Below, in pieces: positions 35,486 through 42,558 of a stretch of DNA of 42,558 bases (its first letter is position 1; the number at the start of each line of letters is the position of its first letter). Source of the DNA: Ignavibacteriaceae bacterium. Its GTDB lineage: Bacteria > Bacteroidota > Ignavibacteria > Ignavibacteriales > Ignavibacteriaceae. Made by a program: the position numbers and the translations under genes. The stretch covers positions 1-42,558 of the forward strand of contig JABDPB010000030.1 of the NCBI GenBank assembly GCA_013042995.1. The letters run 5' to 3'. Under the pieces are notes generated by a model, which made no database searches, was not told the origin of the DNA, and saw nothing but the letters and a program-made list of their open reading frames with translations.

Positions 35486-36116
35486 GGTTTGATTTACTAA
35501 TTGATTCTTCCAGTTTCTCTTCAAGCGTAGCCATCATAATTTTTCTTTTTTGTTCAAGAAAATCTTCATCCTGCATTATCTCTTCAAGCTCGCGTGGTTT
35601 TGGTAAATCTGATATTGAATTTATACCGAAGTATTTAAGAAATTCATCTGTGGTTGCATATAAAAGTGGTCTGCCAACGGTTTCTGCCCTGCCTTTTATT
35701 GTAATTAAGTTTTTTTCCAATAGAGTGGTAAGCATATAATCTGAGTTTACACCACGAATTGTTTCCACTTCCGGTTTTGTAATTGGTTGCTTATATGCTA
35801 TAATTGATAGCGTTTCTAGAGCAGCCTGGCTTAATCTCCTTTTTGCTCTTTCTGAAGACAGATAGCCAATGTATTTTGCAAATTCCGAGGTAGTCGCAAA
35901 AATATAACCGTTTGCAATTCGCTTTATTTTAAATGCGATATTTTGCTCTTCATATTTTTTATTTAGTTCATCTATAACTATATCTATATCTTCTTTTGTA
36001 ATTTCTACATCTTCGCCATCAATGCCTCTAATTGAAGAGATAATATCTTCAGAAGAAAGTGAATCATCTGAAGAAAATATCAGCGCTTCTATAACGTTAG
36101 TGTATGTACTATCCAT
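35469..36116 (-). CDS. scpB: Segregation and condensation protein B
   Basis: A 215-residue kleisin-partner protein (kite family) with two winged-helix units. The pattern IEALIFSSDDSLSSEDI, then QAALETLSIIAYKQPITKPEVE and RGVNSDYMLTTLLEKNLI, is the ScpB signature, followed by GRPLLYATTDEFLKYFGI. It acts with SMC and ScpA to organise the chromosome. It overlaps scpA by eight bases upstream and the pseudouridine synthase gene downstream; the order scpA-scpB-rluB is a classic conserved operon. Confidence 0.95.
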   Translation of the reverse strand: MDSTYTNVIEALIFSSDDSLSSEDIISSIRGIDGEDVEITKEDIDIVIDELNKKYEEQNIAFKIKRIANGYIFATTSEFAKYIGYLSSERAKRRLSQAALETLSIIAYKQPITKPEVETIRGVNSDYMLTTLLEKNLITIKGRAETVGRPLLYATTDEFLKYFGINSISDLPKPRELEEIMQDEDFLEQKRKIMMATLEEKLEESISKSNHENQD

Positions 36117-36828
36117 TATGTAGTTTAATTAATATGAAATCGTTCAAATCATTTGTGATTTTAATTTTTACTTTACCCATTTTAACCATCTCCAGCAGTG
36201 CGATGAAAGTTACAATTATTCTAATTTTTTCATGCAGCTCACCCATCAGCACTAAAAAGTTAATTTCATTATTCTCGTCTAACTTTTGAAGTATAAATTG
36301 CATTTGTTCATCTATTGAAATATTTATTTTATTTATTTGATGAACGGGAACGTCTTTAATCTGCTCAATTGCATTTTTAAAATATTTTGCAAGATCATAA
36401 ACAGATACATTTTTAAGAAGTGTTTCATATTCATGAGGGTTTTCTTTTGCATCTTCTGTAAAGTTCCCTCTGAATTTTAATTTACGCTGCACCGATTCTA
36501 GAAATGAAAGTTCTTCTGCCATTTCTTTATATCGCTTGTATTGTAGCAATGCTTTTACAAGTTCATCTCTTGGATCTATTTCTTCCCCTTTATCATCTAC
36601 TTCACGTGGTAAAAGCATTCTAACCTTAATATGCATTAAAGTAGATGCCATTAAAATAAAATCGCCAGCGGTTTCAAGATCAAGCATTTTAATCAGATTA
36701 ACATATTCTAAAAATTCTTTAGTGATTTTTGAAATAGGTATGTCGTATATATCTAGTTCATCGCGCTTAATGAAAAACAAGAGCAAATCTAGAGGTCCTT
36801 CAAACTGGTTTAATTTAACTTTATACAT
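36109..36828 (-). CDS. scpA: Segregation and condensation protein A (kleisin)
   Basis: A 239-residue kleisin bridging the SMC heads. The N-terminus FEGPLDLLLFFIKRDELDIYDIPI is the ScpA signature. The central helices and the acidic linker follow, and the C-terminal winged helix reads VTFIALLEMVKMGKVKI. The length is typical. It begins two bases after the trpS stop and overlaps scpB by eight bases, so synthesis with ScpB is coupled. Confidence 0.95.
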   Translation of the reverse strand: MYKVKLNQFEGPLDLLLFFIKRDELDIYDIPISKITKEFLEYVNLIKMLDLETAGDFILMASTLMHIKVRMLLPREVDDKGEEIDPRDELVKALLQYKRYKEMAEELSFLESVQRKLKFRGNFTEDAKENPHEYETLLKNVSVYDLAKYFKNAIEQIKDVPVHQINKINISIDEQMQFILQKLDENNEINFLVLMGELHEKIRIIVTFIALLEMVKMGKVKIKITNDLNDFILIKLHNG

Positions 36829-36830
36829 CT

Positions 36831-37811
36831 TTAACCAAACTTCATGGCTGTTCTAACTTCATCCATAGTAGCAATTGCTGTTGCTCTTCCTCTTTTCTCT
36901 CCGTCATTTAAAATATCTCTGACTTCATCCAAATTTTGTTCTAAATATTTTCTTTTCTCAATAATCGGTTTTAAGAATGCAGATAGACTTGAAGCACAGT
37001 TCATTTTACAATCAACACATCCTAAAGCTCCCGAACGGCATCCAGCTTCAATTTCAGATACTTCTTTTGGATTAAACTTATTATGATAAGAAAATATCAA
37101 ACATATTTCCGGTCTGCCTGGATCGTTTCTTCTTATTTTTCGTGGATCGGTAACTGCTTTTTTTATTTTAGATTTTACTACTTCAGATTCATCTGAAAGT
37201 AAAATAGTATTGCCCATGGATTTACTCATTTTAGCGCTACCATCCAGACCAGGGAGTCTTGCAAATTTTGTTAAAAGAGGTTCTGGTTCTGGAAATACTT
37301 TTCCGTACTGATTATTGAACTTGCGAGCAATTTCTCTTGTAATTTCAATGTGCGGAACCTGATCTTCGCCAACAGGCACAGCATCACCTTTGTAGAGCAA
37401 AATATCTGCAGCTTGCAAAACGGGATAACCGAGATGTCCATATATTATTTGCTCAATGTGCAGTTCGCGTGCCTGGTCTTTTACAGTGGGATTTCGCTCT
37501 AATCGATTAATGGTTATAAGCATACTAAAGATTAAATTTAATTCAGTGTGCTCTTTTATTTGTGATTGCCTCATCATCGGGCTTTTTACAGGATCCAACC
37601 CAGAAGCCAGCCAATCAATTAACATTTCAATTGAGTTATCGTAGATATCGTTTGTTTTCAAATCTGTTGTTAAAACATGATAATCTGCGATCAGATGAAA
37701 ACTTTGATATTTATCTTGCAGACCAACCCAGTTTTCAAGTGCGCCAACATAATGACCGATATGCAATTTACCGGTAGGGCGCATTCCGCTTAGAATTCTT
37801 TTTTTCGGCAT
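36831..37811 (-). CDS. trpS: Tryptophanyl-tRNA synthetase
   Basis: A 326-residue class I synthetase. The HIGH motif is GKLHIGHYVGAL at about residues 14-25 and the KMSKS motif is AKMSKSMGNTI at about 194-204. DILLYKGDAVPVGEDQVPH, the Trp/ATP site region, is intact. A cluster of four Cys (FSYHNKF region, then CRSGALGCVDCKMNC) looks like a small metal site found in some bacterial TrpRS. It is the first gene of the scpA-scpB-rluB-lysS run and starts 87 bases left of the HNH gene stop. Confidence 0.96.
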   Translation of the reverse strand: MPKKRILSGMRPTGKLHIGHYVGALENWVGLQDKYQSFHLIADYHVLTTDLKTNDIYDNSIEMLIDWLASGLDPVKSPMMRQSQIKEHTELNLIFSMLITINRLERNPTVKDQARELHIEQIIYGHLGYPVLQAADILLYKGDAVPVGEDQVPHIEITREIARKFNNQYGKVFPEPEPLLTKFARLPGLDGSAKMSKSMGNTILLSDESEVVKSKIKKAVTDPRKIRRNDPGRPEICLIFSYHNKFNPKEVSEIEAGCRSGALGCVDCKMNCASSLSAFLKPIIEKRKYLEQNLDEVRDILNDGEKRGRATAIATMDEVRTAMKFG

Positions 37812-37897
37812 AGATAGAATTGGATGTTAAATTTTAGTAAGTAAAGATAAGGATTAAAGATAAAATATTCTGATTTGAAGAGATGCTGAAGCAATTT

Positions 37898-38323
37898 TTA
37901 AGACAAATACAAATATGGTTTCCATTTCTCATCAATCCTGCCAACAACGTTTTTGATAAACATTATGTGGCTTGGTTTAAATGGTTTTACAGTAAGTTCC
38001 ATTCCTGCTTCATGCGGAGTTCTATCTCCTTTTTTATTATTACACCTGGTGCATGCACTTACAAGATTTTCCCACGAATCATCACCGCCTCTAGCTTTTG
38101 GATTTAAATGATCAATAGTTAATGTTAAATCACCTCTGCCGCAGTATGCACATTTATATCCATCCCTTCGTAAAATATTTTTTCGGGTTAATACAACTTT
38201 TTTATACGGTACTCTTACAAAACGGCTCAACCTTATAATACTTGGCCACGGAAAAACCTCTCTTATTGAGTGAAGAGCTTTTCCATCATCATTTAAAACC
38301 AGTTCAGCTTTTCCCAGATACAT
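37898..38323 (-). CDS. HNH endonuclease domain protein
   Basis: A 141-residue protein. The N-terminal half (ELVLNDDGKALHSI and PWPSIIRLSRFVRVP) matches a conserved but uncharacterised module. The C-terminal HNH domain has CAYCGRGD (first zinc knuckle), the catalytic TIDHLNPKARGG with DDSWENLVSACTRCNNKKGDRTP, and an MELTVKPFKPS tail. Many Bacteroidota and Cyanobacteria carry this stand-alone HNH gene in housekeeping surroundings, with no known target. Nothing here indicates a mobile element, toxin or restriction partner. Two starts are possible: ATG at 38323 or GTG at 38332. Confidence 0.85.
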   Translation of the reverse strand: MYLGKAELVLNDDGKALHSIREVFPWPSIIRLSRFVRVPYKKVVLTRKNILRRDGYKCAYCGRGDLTLTIDHLNPKARGGDDSWENLVSACTRCNNKKGDRTPHEAGMELTVKPFKPSHIMFIKNVVGRIDEKWKPYLYLS

Positions 38324-38434
38324 TAAAACCACTGCCTTTTTAATGTTACATATTGTAAGCGGTTCATAGCTCTGGTTAAGAATTAATACCTTTGCATTTA
38401 GTTTGCCGTTTGAGCGTTTCGAAGATTCGAAATC

Positions 38435-38629
38435 TTATTCTCCTTTGCTTTTTTTAAGTTGACGAGTTATGAATACTCTTAAAATTATCCTTAATAATAA
38501 TATGCCAAAACTGATAAACAATAAAGGCATAAACCAACTTTCAGGTACTGCTTTGGTAAACATCAGCACAAGAAATACAAAAACTAAAATAATTGAGCCG
38601 TAATTAAAAATGTTATAATGTTTTTTCAA
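38435..38629 (-). CDS. Small two-TM membrane protein, function unknown
   Basis: A 64-residue protein with two membrane helices (about residues 11-26 and 32-51) and a basic cytosolic tail (FITRQLKKSKGE). No family recognised. It is isolated, with a 102-base gap before the HNH gene on its downstream side and 116 bases to acpS upstream, and is likely expressed from its own promoter. The tidy hydrophobic pattern supports it as a real gene. Confidence 0.55.
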   Translation of the reverse strand: MKKHYNIFNYGSIILVFVFLVLMFTKAVPESWFMPLLFISFGILLLRIILRVFITRQLKKSKGE

Positions 38630-38745
38630 CTCTATTCTACAAACTTATTTAATTAACAATATAAAAAACTAACTATATCAACCCATATTTACAATAAAAA
38701 ACGGGTTCTCTGTCCAGGATCGAGTTGATGTTTAACAGAGATAAA

Positions 38746-39123
38746 TTAGCGGGTGTTGAAAATTATTGCGACACAGGTAACGTAATTATCTGAGTGGCTA
38801 ATTGAAATTCTTAAATCTCTATTTTCGGAGAGAAAGTTTTGTAATTTACCGGAACGTTTTACTATCGGCATTCCTGTGGGTTCGTTTTCAATTTCAATAT
38901 CTTTCCAGCGCAATCCATCCTTCCAAGTTGAGGCAATTGCTTTATAGACTGCTTCTTTTGCGGCAAAGCGAGCAGCAAAGTGCTGGTACTTACTAAATTT
39001 ACTGTTACAGTAATTGATTTCAGCTTCAGTGTACACTTTGTTCAAGAAGTGCGAACCGTATTCATCAATGCTTTTTTTAATACGTTCAATTTCAATTATA
39101 TCTATTCCTAAACCAAGAACCAT
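38746..39123 (-). CDS. acpS: Holo-[acyl-carrier-protein] synthase
   Basis: A 125-residue trimeric phosphopantetheinyl transferase that adds 4'-phosphopantetheine from CoA to ACP. The Mg-binding Asp motif is GLGIDIIEIERI at about residues 4-15, and the Glu motif is RFAAKEAVYKAI at about 54-65. ISHSDNYVTCVA near the C-terminus is also typical. The length is normal. It is 16 bases downstream of the MCE gene and probably in the same transcript as the CNNM-small protein-MCE group. Confidence 0.95.
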   Translation of the reverse strand: MVLGLGIDIIEIERIKKSIDEYGSHFLNKVYTEAEINYCNSKFSKYQHFAARFAAKEAVYKAIASTWKDGLRWKDIEIENEPTGMPIVKRSGKLQNFLSENRDLRISISHSDNYVTCVAIIFNTR

Positions 39124-39139
39124 TTTTCAAAAAGAAATA

Positions 39140-40048
39140 TTAAAACAATTCAAAATCAACTCTAAAGCCATCAGTTTTTAGCTGATACAAAATCAGTTCG
39201 CTAAGTTCTTTTAAGCGGGTCATGGATTCGGTTAAATTATAATAAAGAGTATCGTCGTACAAAATTTTTCCTAAATTATTATTACCCTCTTTTGTTTCTA
39301 ATGCTATTGCATTTAAAGTAGTTATAAGCGAATCTGATCGATGAACTAAAATGTTCATTTGATTTAGAGAATTCTGCAAACTCTCTTTATTGGAATCAAT
39401 GAGCAATTTTGTTTCTTTGGTAATTTCTTTAGTATTTGCAGAAATTTCTCTAAGATTTTCTCTATTCTCATCTAAAATTTGTGCAAGATTTTTTGAAAGC
39501 TTGTTAAAGTTACTTAAAGAGGATTTAACTTCAGCAATAAATTTTTTATCGCCAACTAATGAATTGAATCCTGCCAATGTATTAGTCACCTCTTTAAGAA
39601 TAACATCCAATTTATCCTGCAGATCACTGAACAAAGCTACTACACCTGCTAAATCCGTTCTGTAAATTCCACGATGAGTAGCTTCTATATCCAATGGTTC
39701 TTCAGAAAATCCAGGATTTATTTCTATTTTTCTGCCGCCCATCAAATCTGTGATCTCCAGAGAAAAAATTGCGTCCTTTTTTAGTTGGATATCGCTGCTA
39801 ACATTTATTGTAACAATTACGTAAGTTTTAAATACATAGAAATCAGCTACATTTCCCTTTTTAACCCCGTTTACGGTAACATCGTTCCCAATTTTCAATC
39901 CTGAAACGTTGTTAAACATAATTTTAAGTTCATTATCCGAAGAGGAAATAGAAAAATTTTTCGTCCAGCCAAGAATCCAAATAAATAGCAGAACTCCAAG
40001 AAGAACAGTTATACCAACTTTAATTTCAGTTGCTCTTGAGTTTTTCAT
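39140..40048 (-). CDS. MCE/MlaD domain lipid-transport protein
   Basis: A 302-residue protein with an N-terminal membrane segment (about residues 12-30), one MCE domain (about 40-120: IMFNNVSGLKIGNDVTVNGV, ITDLMGGRKIEINPGF) and a long C-terminal coiled-coil region (about 150-290). MCE proteins form hexameric rings in the periplasm that carry lipids between membranes (Mla pathway). No MlaE permease or MlaF ATPase is nearby, so the rest of a transport system must lie elsewhere. It overlaps the 127-residue gene upstream by 23 bases. Confidence 0.88.
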   Translation of the reverse strand: MKNSRATEIKVGITVLLGVLLFIWILGWTKNFSISSSDNELKIMFNNVSGLKIGNDVTVNGVKKGNVADFYVFKTYVIVTINVSSDIQLKKDAIFSLEITDLMGGRKIEINPGFSEEPLDIEATHRGIYRTDLAGVVALFSDLQDKLDVILKEVTNTLAGFNSLVGDKKFIAEVKSSLSNFNKLSKNLAQILDENRENLREISANTKEITKETKLLIDSNKESLQNSLNQMNILVHRSDSLITTLNAIALETKEGNNNLGKILYDDTLYYNLTESMTRLKELSELILYQLKTDGFRVDFELF

Positions 40049-40409
40049 TTTTAACTTTCAAAAATAAATCTGATAGCAATTTTATTTCATCTTGCGTAAT
40101 TATACTATCTTCAAATGAAGAAGAAACATCTTCAGCAAGATTATTAATTTTGTCCGATTCTAACATTATATCATCCAAATCTTCAAAAAGTAAAACAAAT
40201 TCCTTCACTAAAATACGAAGCGAATCTTTTTCTGAAGAGTTTTGGACATAACTAAAGTCTTTTTTCCATTCTTTTTCAATTTCACCAACAATTATTTTTT
40301 TTCCTTCTTCAAAAAATAAATCAGAAAAATGATTTTCAAAAAGATAAATTGCTGAGCCAATAATTATAGTTCCAAAAAACACTACATATAGAAAACAATT
40401 TTTTTTCAT
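40026..40409 (-). CDS. Small membrane-anchored protein, function unknown
   Basis: A 127-residue protein with an N-terminal membrane helix (LYVVFFGTIIIGSAIYLF, about residues 7-24) followed by a soluble, Glu/Asp/Ser-rich helical part with no recognisable domain. It sits between the CNNM gene (four-base ATGA overlap) and the MCE gene (23-base overlap), so translation is coupled on both sides. A role with the MCE protein is inferred from position only. Confidence 0.65.
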   Translation of the reverse strand: MKKNCFLYVVFFGTIIIGSAIYLFENHFSDLFFEEGKKIIVGEIEKEWKKDFSYVQNSSEKDSLRILVKEFVLLFEDLDDIMLESDKINNLAEDVSSSFEDSIITQDEIKLLSDLFLKVKNEKLKSN

Positions 40410-41686
40410 TCTGAAGTCTTTTCAATTTCAACTCTTTTAATTCTTTTCTTTAAGACTTCTTTTACACTCAGCTTTAAGTTCTCTATTTCAATGGAAAAAC
40501 CTTCTTTTGGAATAGAACCAGCTTGATGAAAAATTAAACCGCCGATTGTATCATACTCCTCACTATTTGGAATTATCTCGTATCCAACTTTAGTATTAAA
40601 ATCTTCAACGGAAACTTTACCTAAAACTAAAAATTTATTTGGAGAGATAATTTGAATTGCATCCTCCTCTTCATCATATTCATCCCAAATTTCACCAACT
40701 ACTTCTTCAATTATATCTTCAAGTGTTACTAAACCAGCAGTCCCACCGTATTCATCCACAACAATTGCAATGTGTGTTTTTTTCTCCTGGAATTCATGCA
40801 GCATTTCATTTATTTTTTTTCTTTCGGGAACAAAAATTACCTGTCTTACTAAATTAGCTGGGGATTCATTCACGACAGAGTCTTCATCTCCCAAATATGA
40901 AAGTAAATCTTTTGCATAAATTATTCCGATAATTGTATCCAGGTTTTCTTTATAAACAGGTATTCGGCTGTGTCCTGATTTAGTTATAGTTTCAATCAAT
41001 TTATCAAAGGTTAAATTATCAGCTACAGCTGTCATATCCACACGTGGTGTCATAACTTCACTAACTAAAACCGATTTGAATTCAACAAAGCTTGTAATAA
41101 TTTCCTGCTCTTCTTCTTCAATTGTTCCTCTTTCATGGCTTATTTCTGCCAAATCAGCCAACTCTTTTTCTGTAATTGCGGTTTTCGATTTATCTAATGT
41201 GATTCGTGCTGTAGTAAATCTAATTAATTCAGTTAAGCTTTCTGCAATTGGGTAAATAACTATGCTAAACAAGTAAAGTGGAATAGCTGTTATTTTCATT
41301 ACCAGAAGAGGGTGCTTGGAGGCGAACAGTTTTGGAACCAACTCACTAAAAAGTAAAATAATTAGGGTAAGAAGAACTATTTGAATTGTTAAGATTAAAT
41401 TAATTGAAATACTATTCTGAGCTGCAATTTCTAATGCAATAGCCACTGCCACAATTGATGCAGCAACGTTTGTAATTGTATTGCCAATAAGAATAACAAC
41501 TAGCAGCCTTCGTGGCGCATTAATTAAATTATTTGCATAACGAAGAATTAATTTTGAATCTGTGAAAGCATCTTCAATTTTTTTCTGTTTAAGCGAAAAG
41601 AACGCAACTTCGGAACCCGAAAAAAAAGCCGATAAAATTAATAGACCAAAAACTAATATAATTTTTATAGGTAGGTCAAACTCCAA
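40406..41686 (-). CDS. CNNM/CorC (hemolysin-like) transporter-associated protein
   Basis: A 426-residue protein. The N-terminal CNNM (DUF21) membrane domain (about residues 1-180, four segments) is followed by a CBS pair (about 200-320: SEVMTPRVDMTAVADNLTFD, HSRIPVYKENLDTIIGIIYA) and a C-terminal CorC_HlyC domain (about 335-420: NKFLVLGKVSVEDFN). The family has been tied to magnesium or sodium/magnesium exchange; the older name hemolysin is misleading. The start is TTG at 41686 with GGAGG at 41699-41703, which is 12 bases away, longer than usual. ssb is 35 bases upstream. Confidence 0.92.
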   Translation of the reverse strand: MEFDLPIKIILVFGLLILSAFFSGSEVAFFSLKQKKIEDAFTDSKLILRYANNLINAPRRLLVVILIGNTITNVAASIVAVAIALEIAAQNSISINLILTIQIVLLTLIILLFSELVPKLFASKHPLLVMKITAIPLYLFSIVIYPIAESLTELIRFTTARITLDKSKTAITEKELADLAEISHERGTIEEEEQEIITSFVEFKSVLVSEVMTPRVDMTAVADNLTFDKLIETITKSGHSRIPVYKENLDTIIGIIYAKDLLSYLGDEDSVVNESPANLVRQVIFVPERKKINEMLHEFQEKKTHIAIVVDEYGGTAGLVTLEDIIEEVVGEIWDEYDEEEDAIQIISPNKFLVLGKVSVEDFNTKVGYEIIPNSEEYDTIGGLIFHQAGSIPKEGFSIEIENLKLSVKEVLKKRIKRVEIEKTSE

Positions 41687-41721
41687 GTTGTAGTTTATCC
41701 TCCGAAAATGTTAACAAATAT

Positions 41722-42141
41722 TTAAAACGGTAAATCATCGTTATCCTCAACAACAGGCGGCTTACTGGCAGATTCGCTGGTGCTCTCTTCACTTTCTGAA
41801 CTGTAATCAGAGGACGGTTCAAGTGGAATTAAACGATCAGTTATAACATCAGTAGAAAATCTTTTATTTCCCTCTTTATCTGTATATTCCCTTTTTCTTA
41901 ATCTGCCTTCAACGTAAAATTTCTTTCCTTTTTTCAGATTCTCTTTAAAATAATCTGATAAATTAAAAGCAGTTACATTATGCCAGGTTGTTTCATTAAC
42001 CCAATCTCCATTTTTTCCTTTATAGCTGTAAGTAGTTGCAATAGTAAAATTCGTAACTGAAACATTATTTGTAGTAAATCTAGTTTCGGCATCTCTTCCA
42101 AGATTGCCAATTAGCATAATTTTGTTGAGTGAAAATGCCAT
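41722..42141 (-). CDS. ssb: Single-stranded DNA-binding protein
   Basis: A 139-residue SSB. The OB fold occupies about residues 1-105: NKIMLIGNLGRDAETRFT, TWHNVTAFNLSDYFKENLKK and GKKFYVEGRLRKREY. A Ser/Glu-rich linker follows, and the acidic tip DNDDLPF at the end recruits replication proteins. I chose the ATG at 42141 because GGAGG lies six bases before it and family members begin with this strand; a longer start at 42210 has no support. It is divergent from the next gene across a 377-base spacer. Confidence 0.95.
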   Translation of the reverse strand: MAFSLNKIMLIGNLGRDAETRFTTNNVSVTNFTIATTYSYKGKNGDWVNETTWHNVTAFNLSDYFKENLKKGKKFYVEGRLRKREYTDKEGNKRFSTDVITDRLIPLEPSSDYSSESEESTSESASKPPVVEDNDDLPF

Positions 42142-42518
42142 CACTCTCCTCCAAATATTTAATGAATAAGATTTTATTTCAAAATATAGAATAAATAGCG
42201 TAAAAACCAACTTTTAATAATCCATTTCAAATTGAGATTTTCAAAAATTTAATTTTGACTCATTTTCTTACTTTCATCTTCTATCCTTCAAATCCAGTAA
42301 TTATTCCATAGGTTTTGTTTAAAATTCGTGTGTATCATTTCTTAAACGAGGTCCAATAAGTTACAGTAGCAATTACTGAAAAATTGAGAAATTTTTACTG
42401 AAACTTAAAATACAAACTGCATATATAGAAAATTTTACCGATGATTTTTGGCATATTTGCTGGGGTAATTCTATCCGATGAAGAAGGAAATTAAAATAAT
42501 TAAACGCGGAGAGAAAAT
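42142..42518 (+). other. 377-base divergent intergenic region, no gene seen
   Basis: AT-rich spacer between ssb (minus) and the final gene (plus). I see no tRNA fold, no long open frame on either strand, no direct repeats and no clear promoter boxes. One short AT-rich inverted pair (AAAAATT and AATTTTT near 42380-42398) has no T-run and is not a convincing terminator. It probably holds the promoters of both flanking genes. Confidence 0.5.
42148..42152 (-). promoter_or_regulatory. Shine-Dalgarno GGAGG that sets the ssb start
   Basis: GGAGG on the minus strand, six bases before the ATG at 42141. It supports the short ssb start and argues against the 23-residue extension. Confidence 0.75.
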
Positions 42519-42558
42519 ATGAATACCGGTCAAATGATAATGTCAATGGGTGCTATGG
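42519..42558 (+). CDS. Start of an unidentified gene, cut by window end
   Basis: The ATG at 42519 is preceded by GGAG at 42508-42511, seven bases away, a good ribosome site. Only 13 codons are visible (MNTGQMIMSMGAM), too few to name a family. The Met-rich, partly hydrophobic start could be a short membrane or pilin-like N-terminus, but this is a guess. Confidence 0.6.
   Translation, partial: MNTGQMIMSMGAM

Noticed and set aside
37898-38332. HNH gene as part of a defence or retron system
   Set aside because: It is a single gene without methylase, reverse transcriptase, sensor or repeat partners, and it matches a stand-alone HNH type found among housekeeping genes.
42440-42470. Sigma-54-like TTGGCATATTTGCTGG before the last gene
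   Set aside because: The GG and GC elements are 7 bases apart, not 10, so it does not fit the -24/-12 promoter.
1-42558. CRISPR arrays, IS elements, prophage, toxin-antitoxin or biosynthetic clusters
   Set aside because: I saw no regular direct repeats with spacers, no transposase or phage genes and no multi-gene defence layout; the window reads as core genome.

Overview
The window is a gene-dense, AT-rich stretch of a Bacteroidota/Chlorobi-type chromosome. The best guess is an Ignavibacteria-like organism, possibly from a metagenome. The evidence is a secreted subtilase with a T9SS-type C-terminal sorting domain, DUF5683, DUF2795 and DUF3108 proteins, HprK beside a short Hpf, the folP-cdaA pair, a YbeY with the Bacteroidota-type altered metal motif, and few strong Shine-Dalgarno sequences with many TTG and GTG starts. 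Nearly all of it is core housekeeping sequence. I see no prophage, IS element, integron, CRISPR array or restriction island, and no convincing undescribed multi-gene system.

Layout. (1) 1-1414, minus: an NFACT/RqcH-like ribosome quality-control gene, cut by the window edge. (2) 1602-10313, plus: PASTA protein, rpe, folP, cdaA, a family 2 glycosyltransferase, a UPF0173 hydrolase, parA, parB, a DUF5683 protein, a zinc-ribbon membrane protein and an acetylornithine-type aminotransferase. (3) 10315-11229, minus: Ppx/GppA phosphatase, converging on the aminotransferase. (4) 11269-20672, plus: a membrane protein and a small soluble protein of unknown function leading into aroQ, then a MerR regulator, tRNA-Pro(GGG) with a strong terminator, purF, a large secreted subtilase broken by a frameshift, pgsA, ftsY and a tiny basic membrane-anchored protein. 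(5) 20720-42141, minus: ClC transporter, hydroxybutyryl-CoA dehydrogenase and thiolase, holB, a DUF2795 protein, an M23 peptidase, hprK-hpf-xer, and then a run transcribed right to left (trpS-scpA-scpB-rluB-lysS-ctp-DUF3108-gamma carbonic anhydrase-ybeY). Right of that lie an HNH endonuclease, a small membrane protein, acpS, an MCE protein with a small partner, a CNNM/CorC protein and ssb. (6) 42519-end, plus: the first codons of a new gene.

How the genes work together. Several neighbours belong to shared processes: chromosome segregation (parA/parB, scpA/scpB, xer), replication (holB, ssb), membrane targeting and lipid synthesis (ftsY, pgsA, acpS, mce), c-di-AMP signalling (cdaA), ribosome care (RqcH-like, hpf, ybeY, rluB) and acetoacetyl-CoA/3-hydroxybutyryl-CoA metabolism (thiolase with dehydrogenase).

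Points most worth a second look: the frameshift near 17317 that splits a roughly 1,400-residue T9SS-exported protease inside a run of Asp-rich FG-GAP-like repeats; the ClC-CBS-RCK_C fusion that seems to lack the internal proton glutamate; parS-like CACGTG palindromes near parAB; and a few small conserved-looking proteins of unknown function (8418, 11269, 11784, 20466, 40026).
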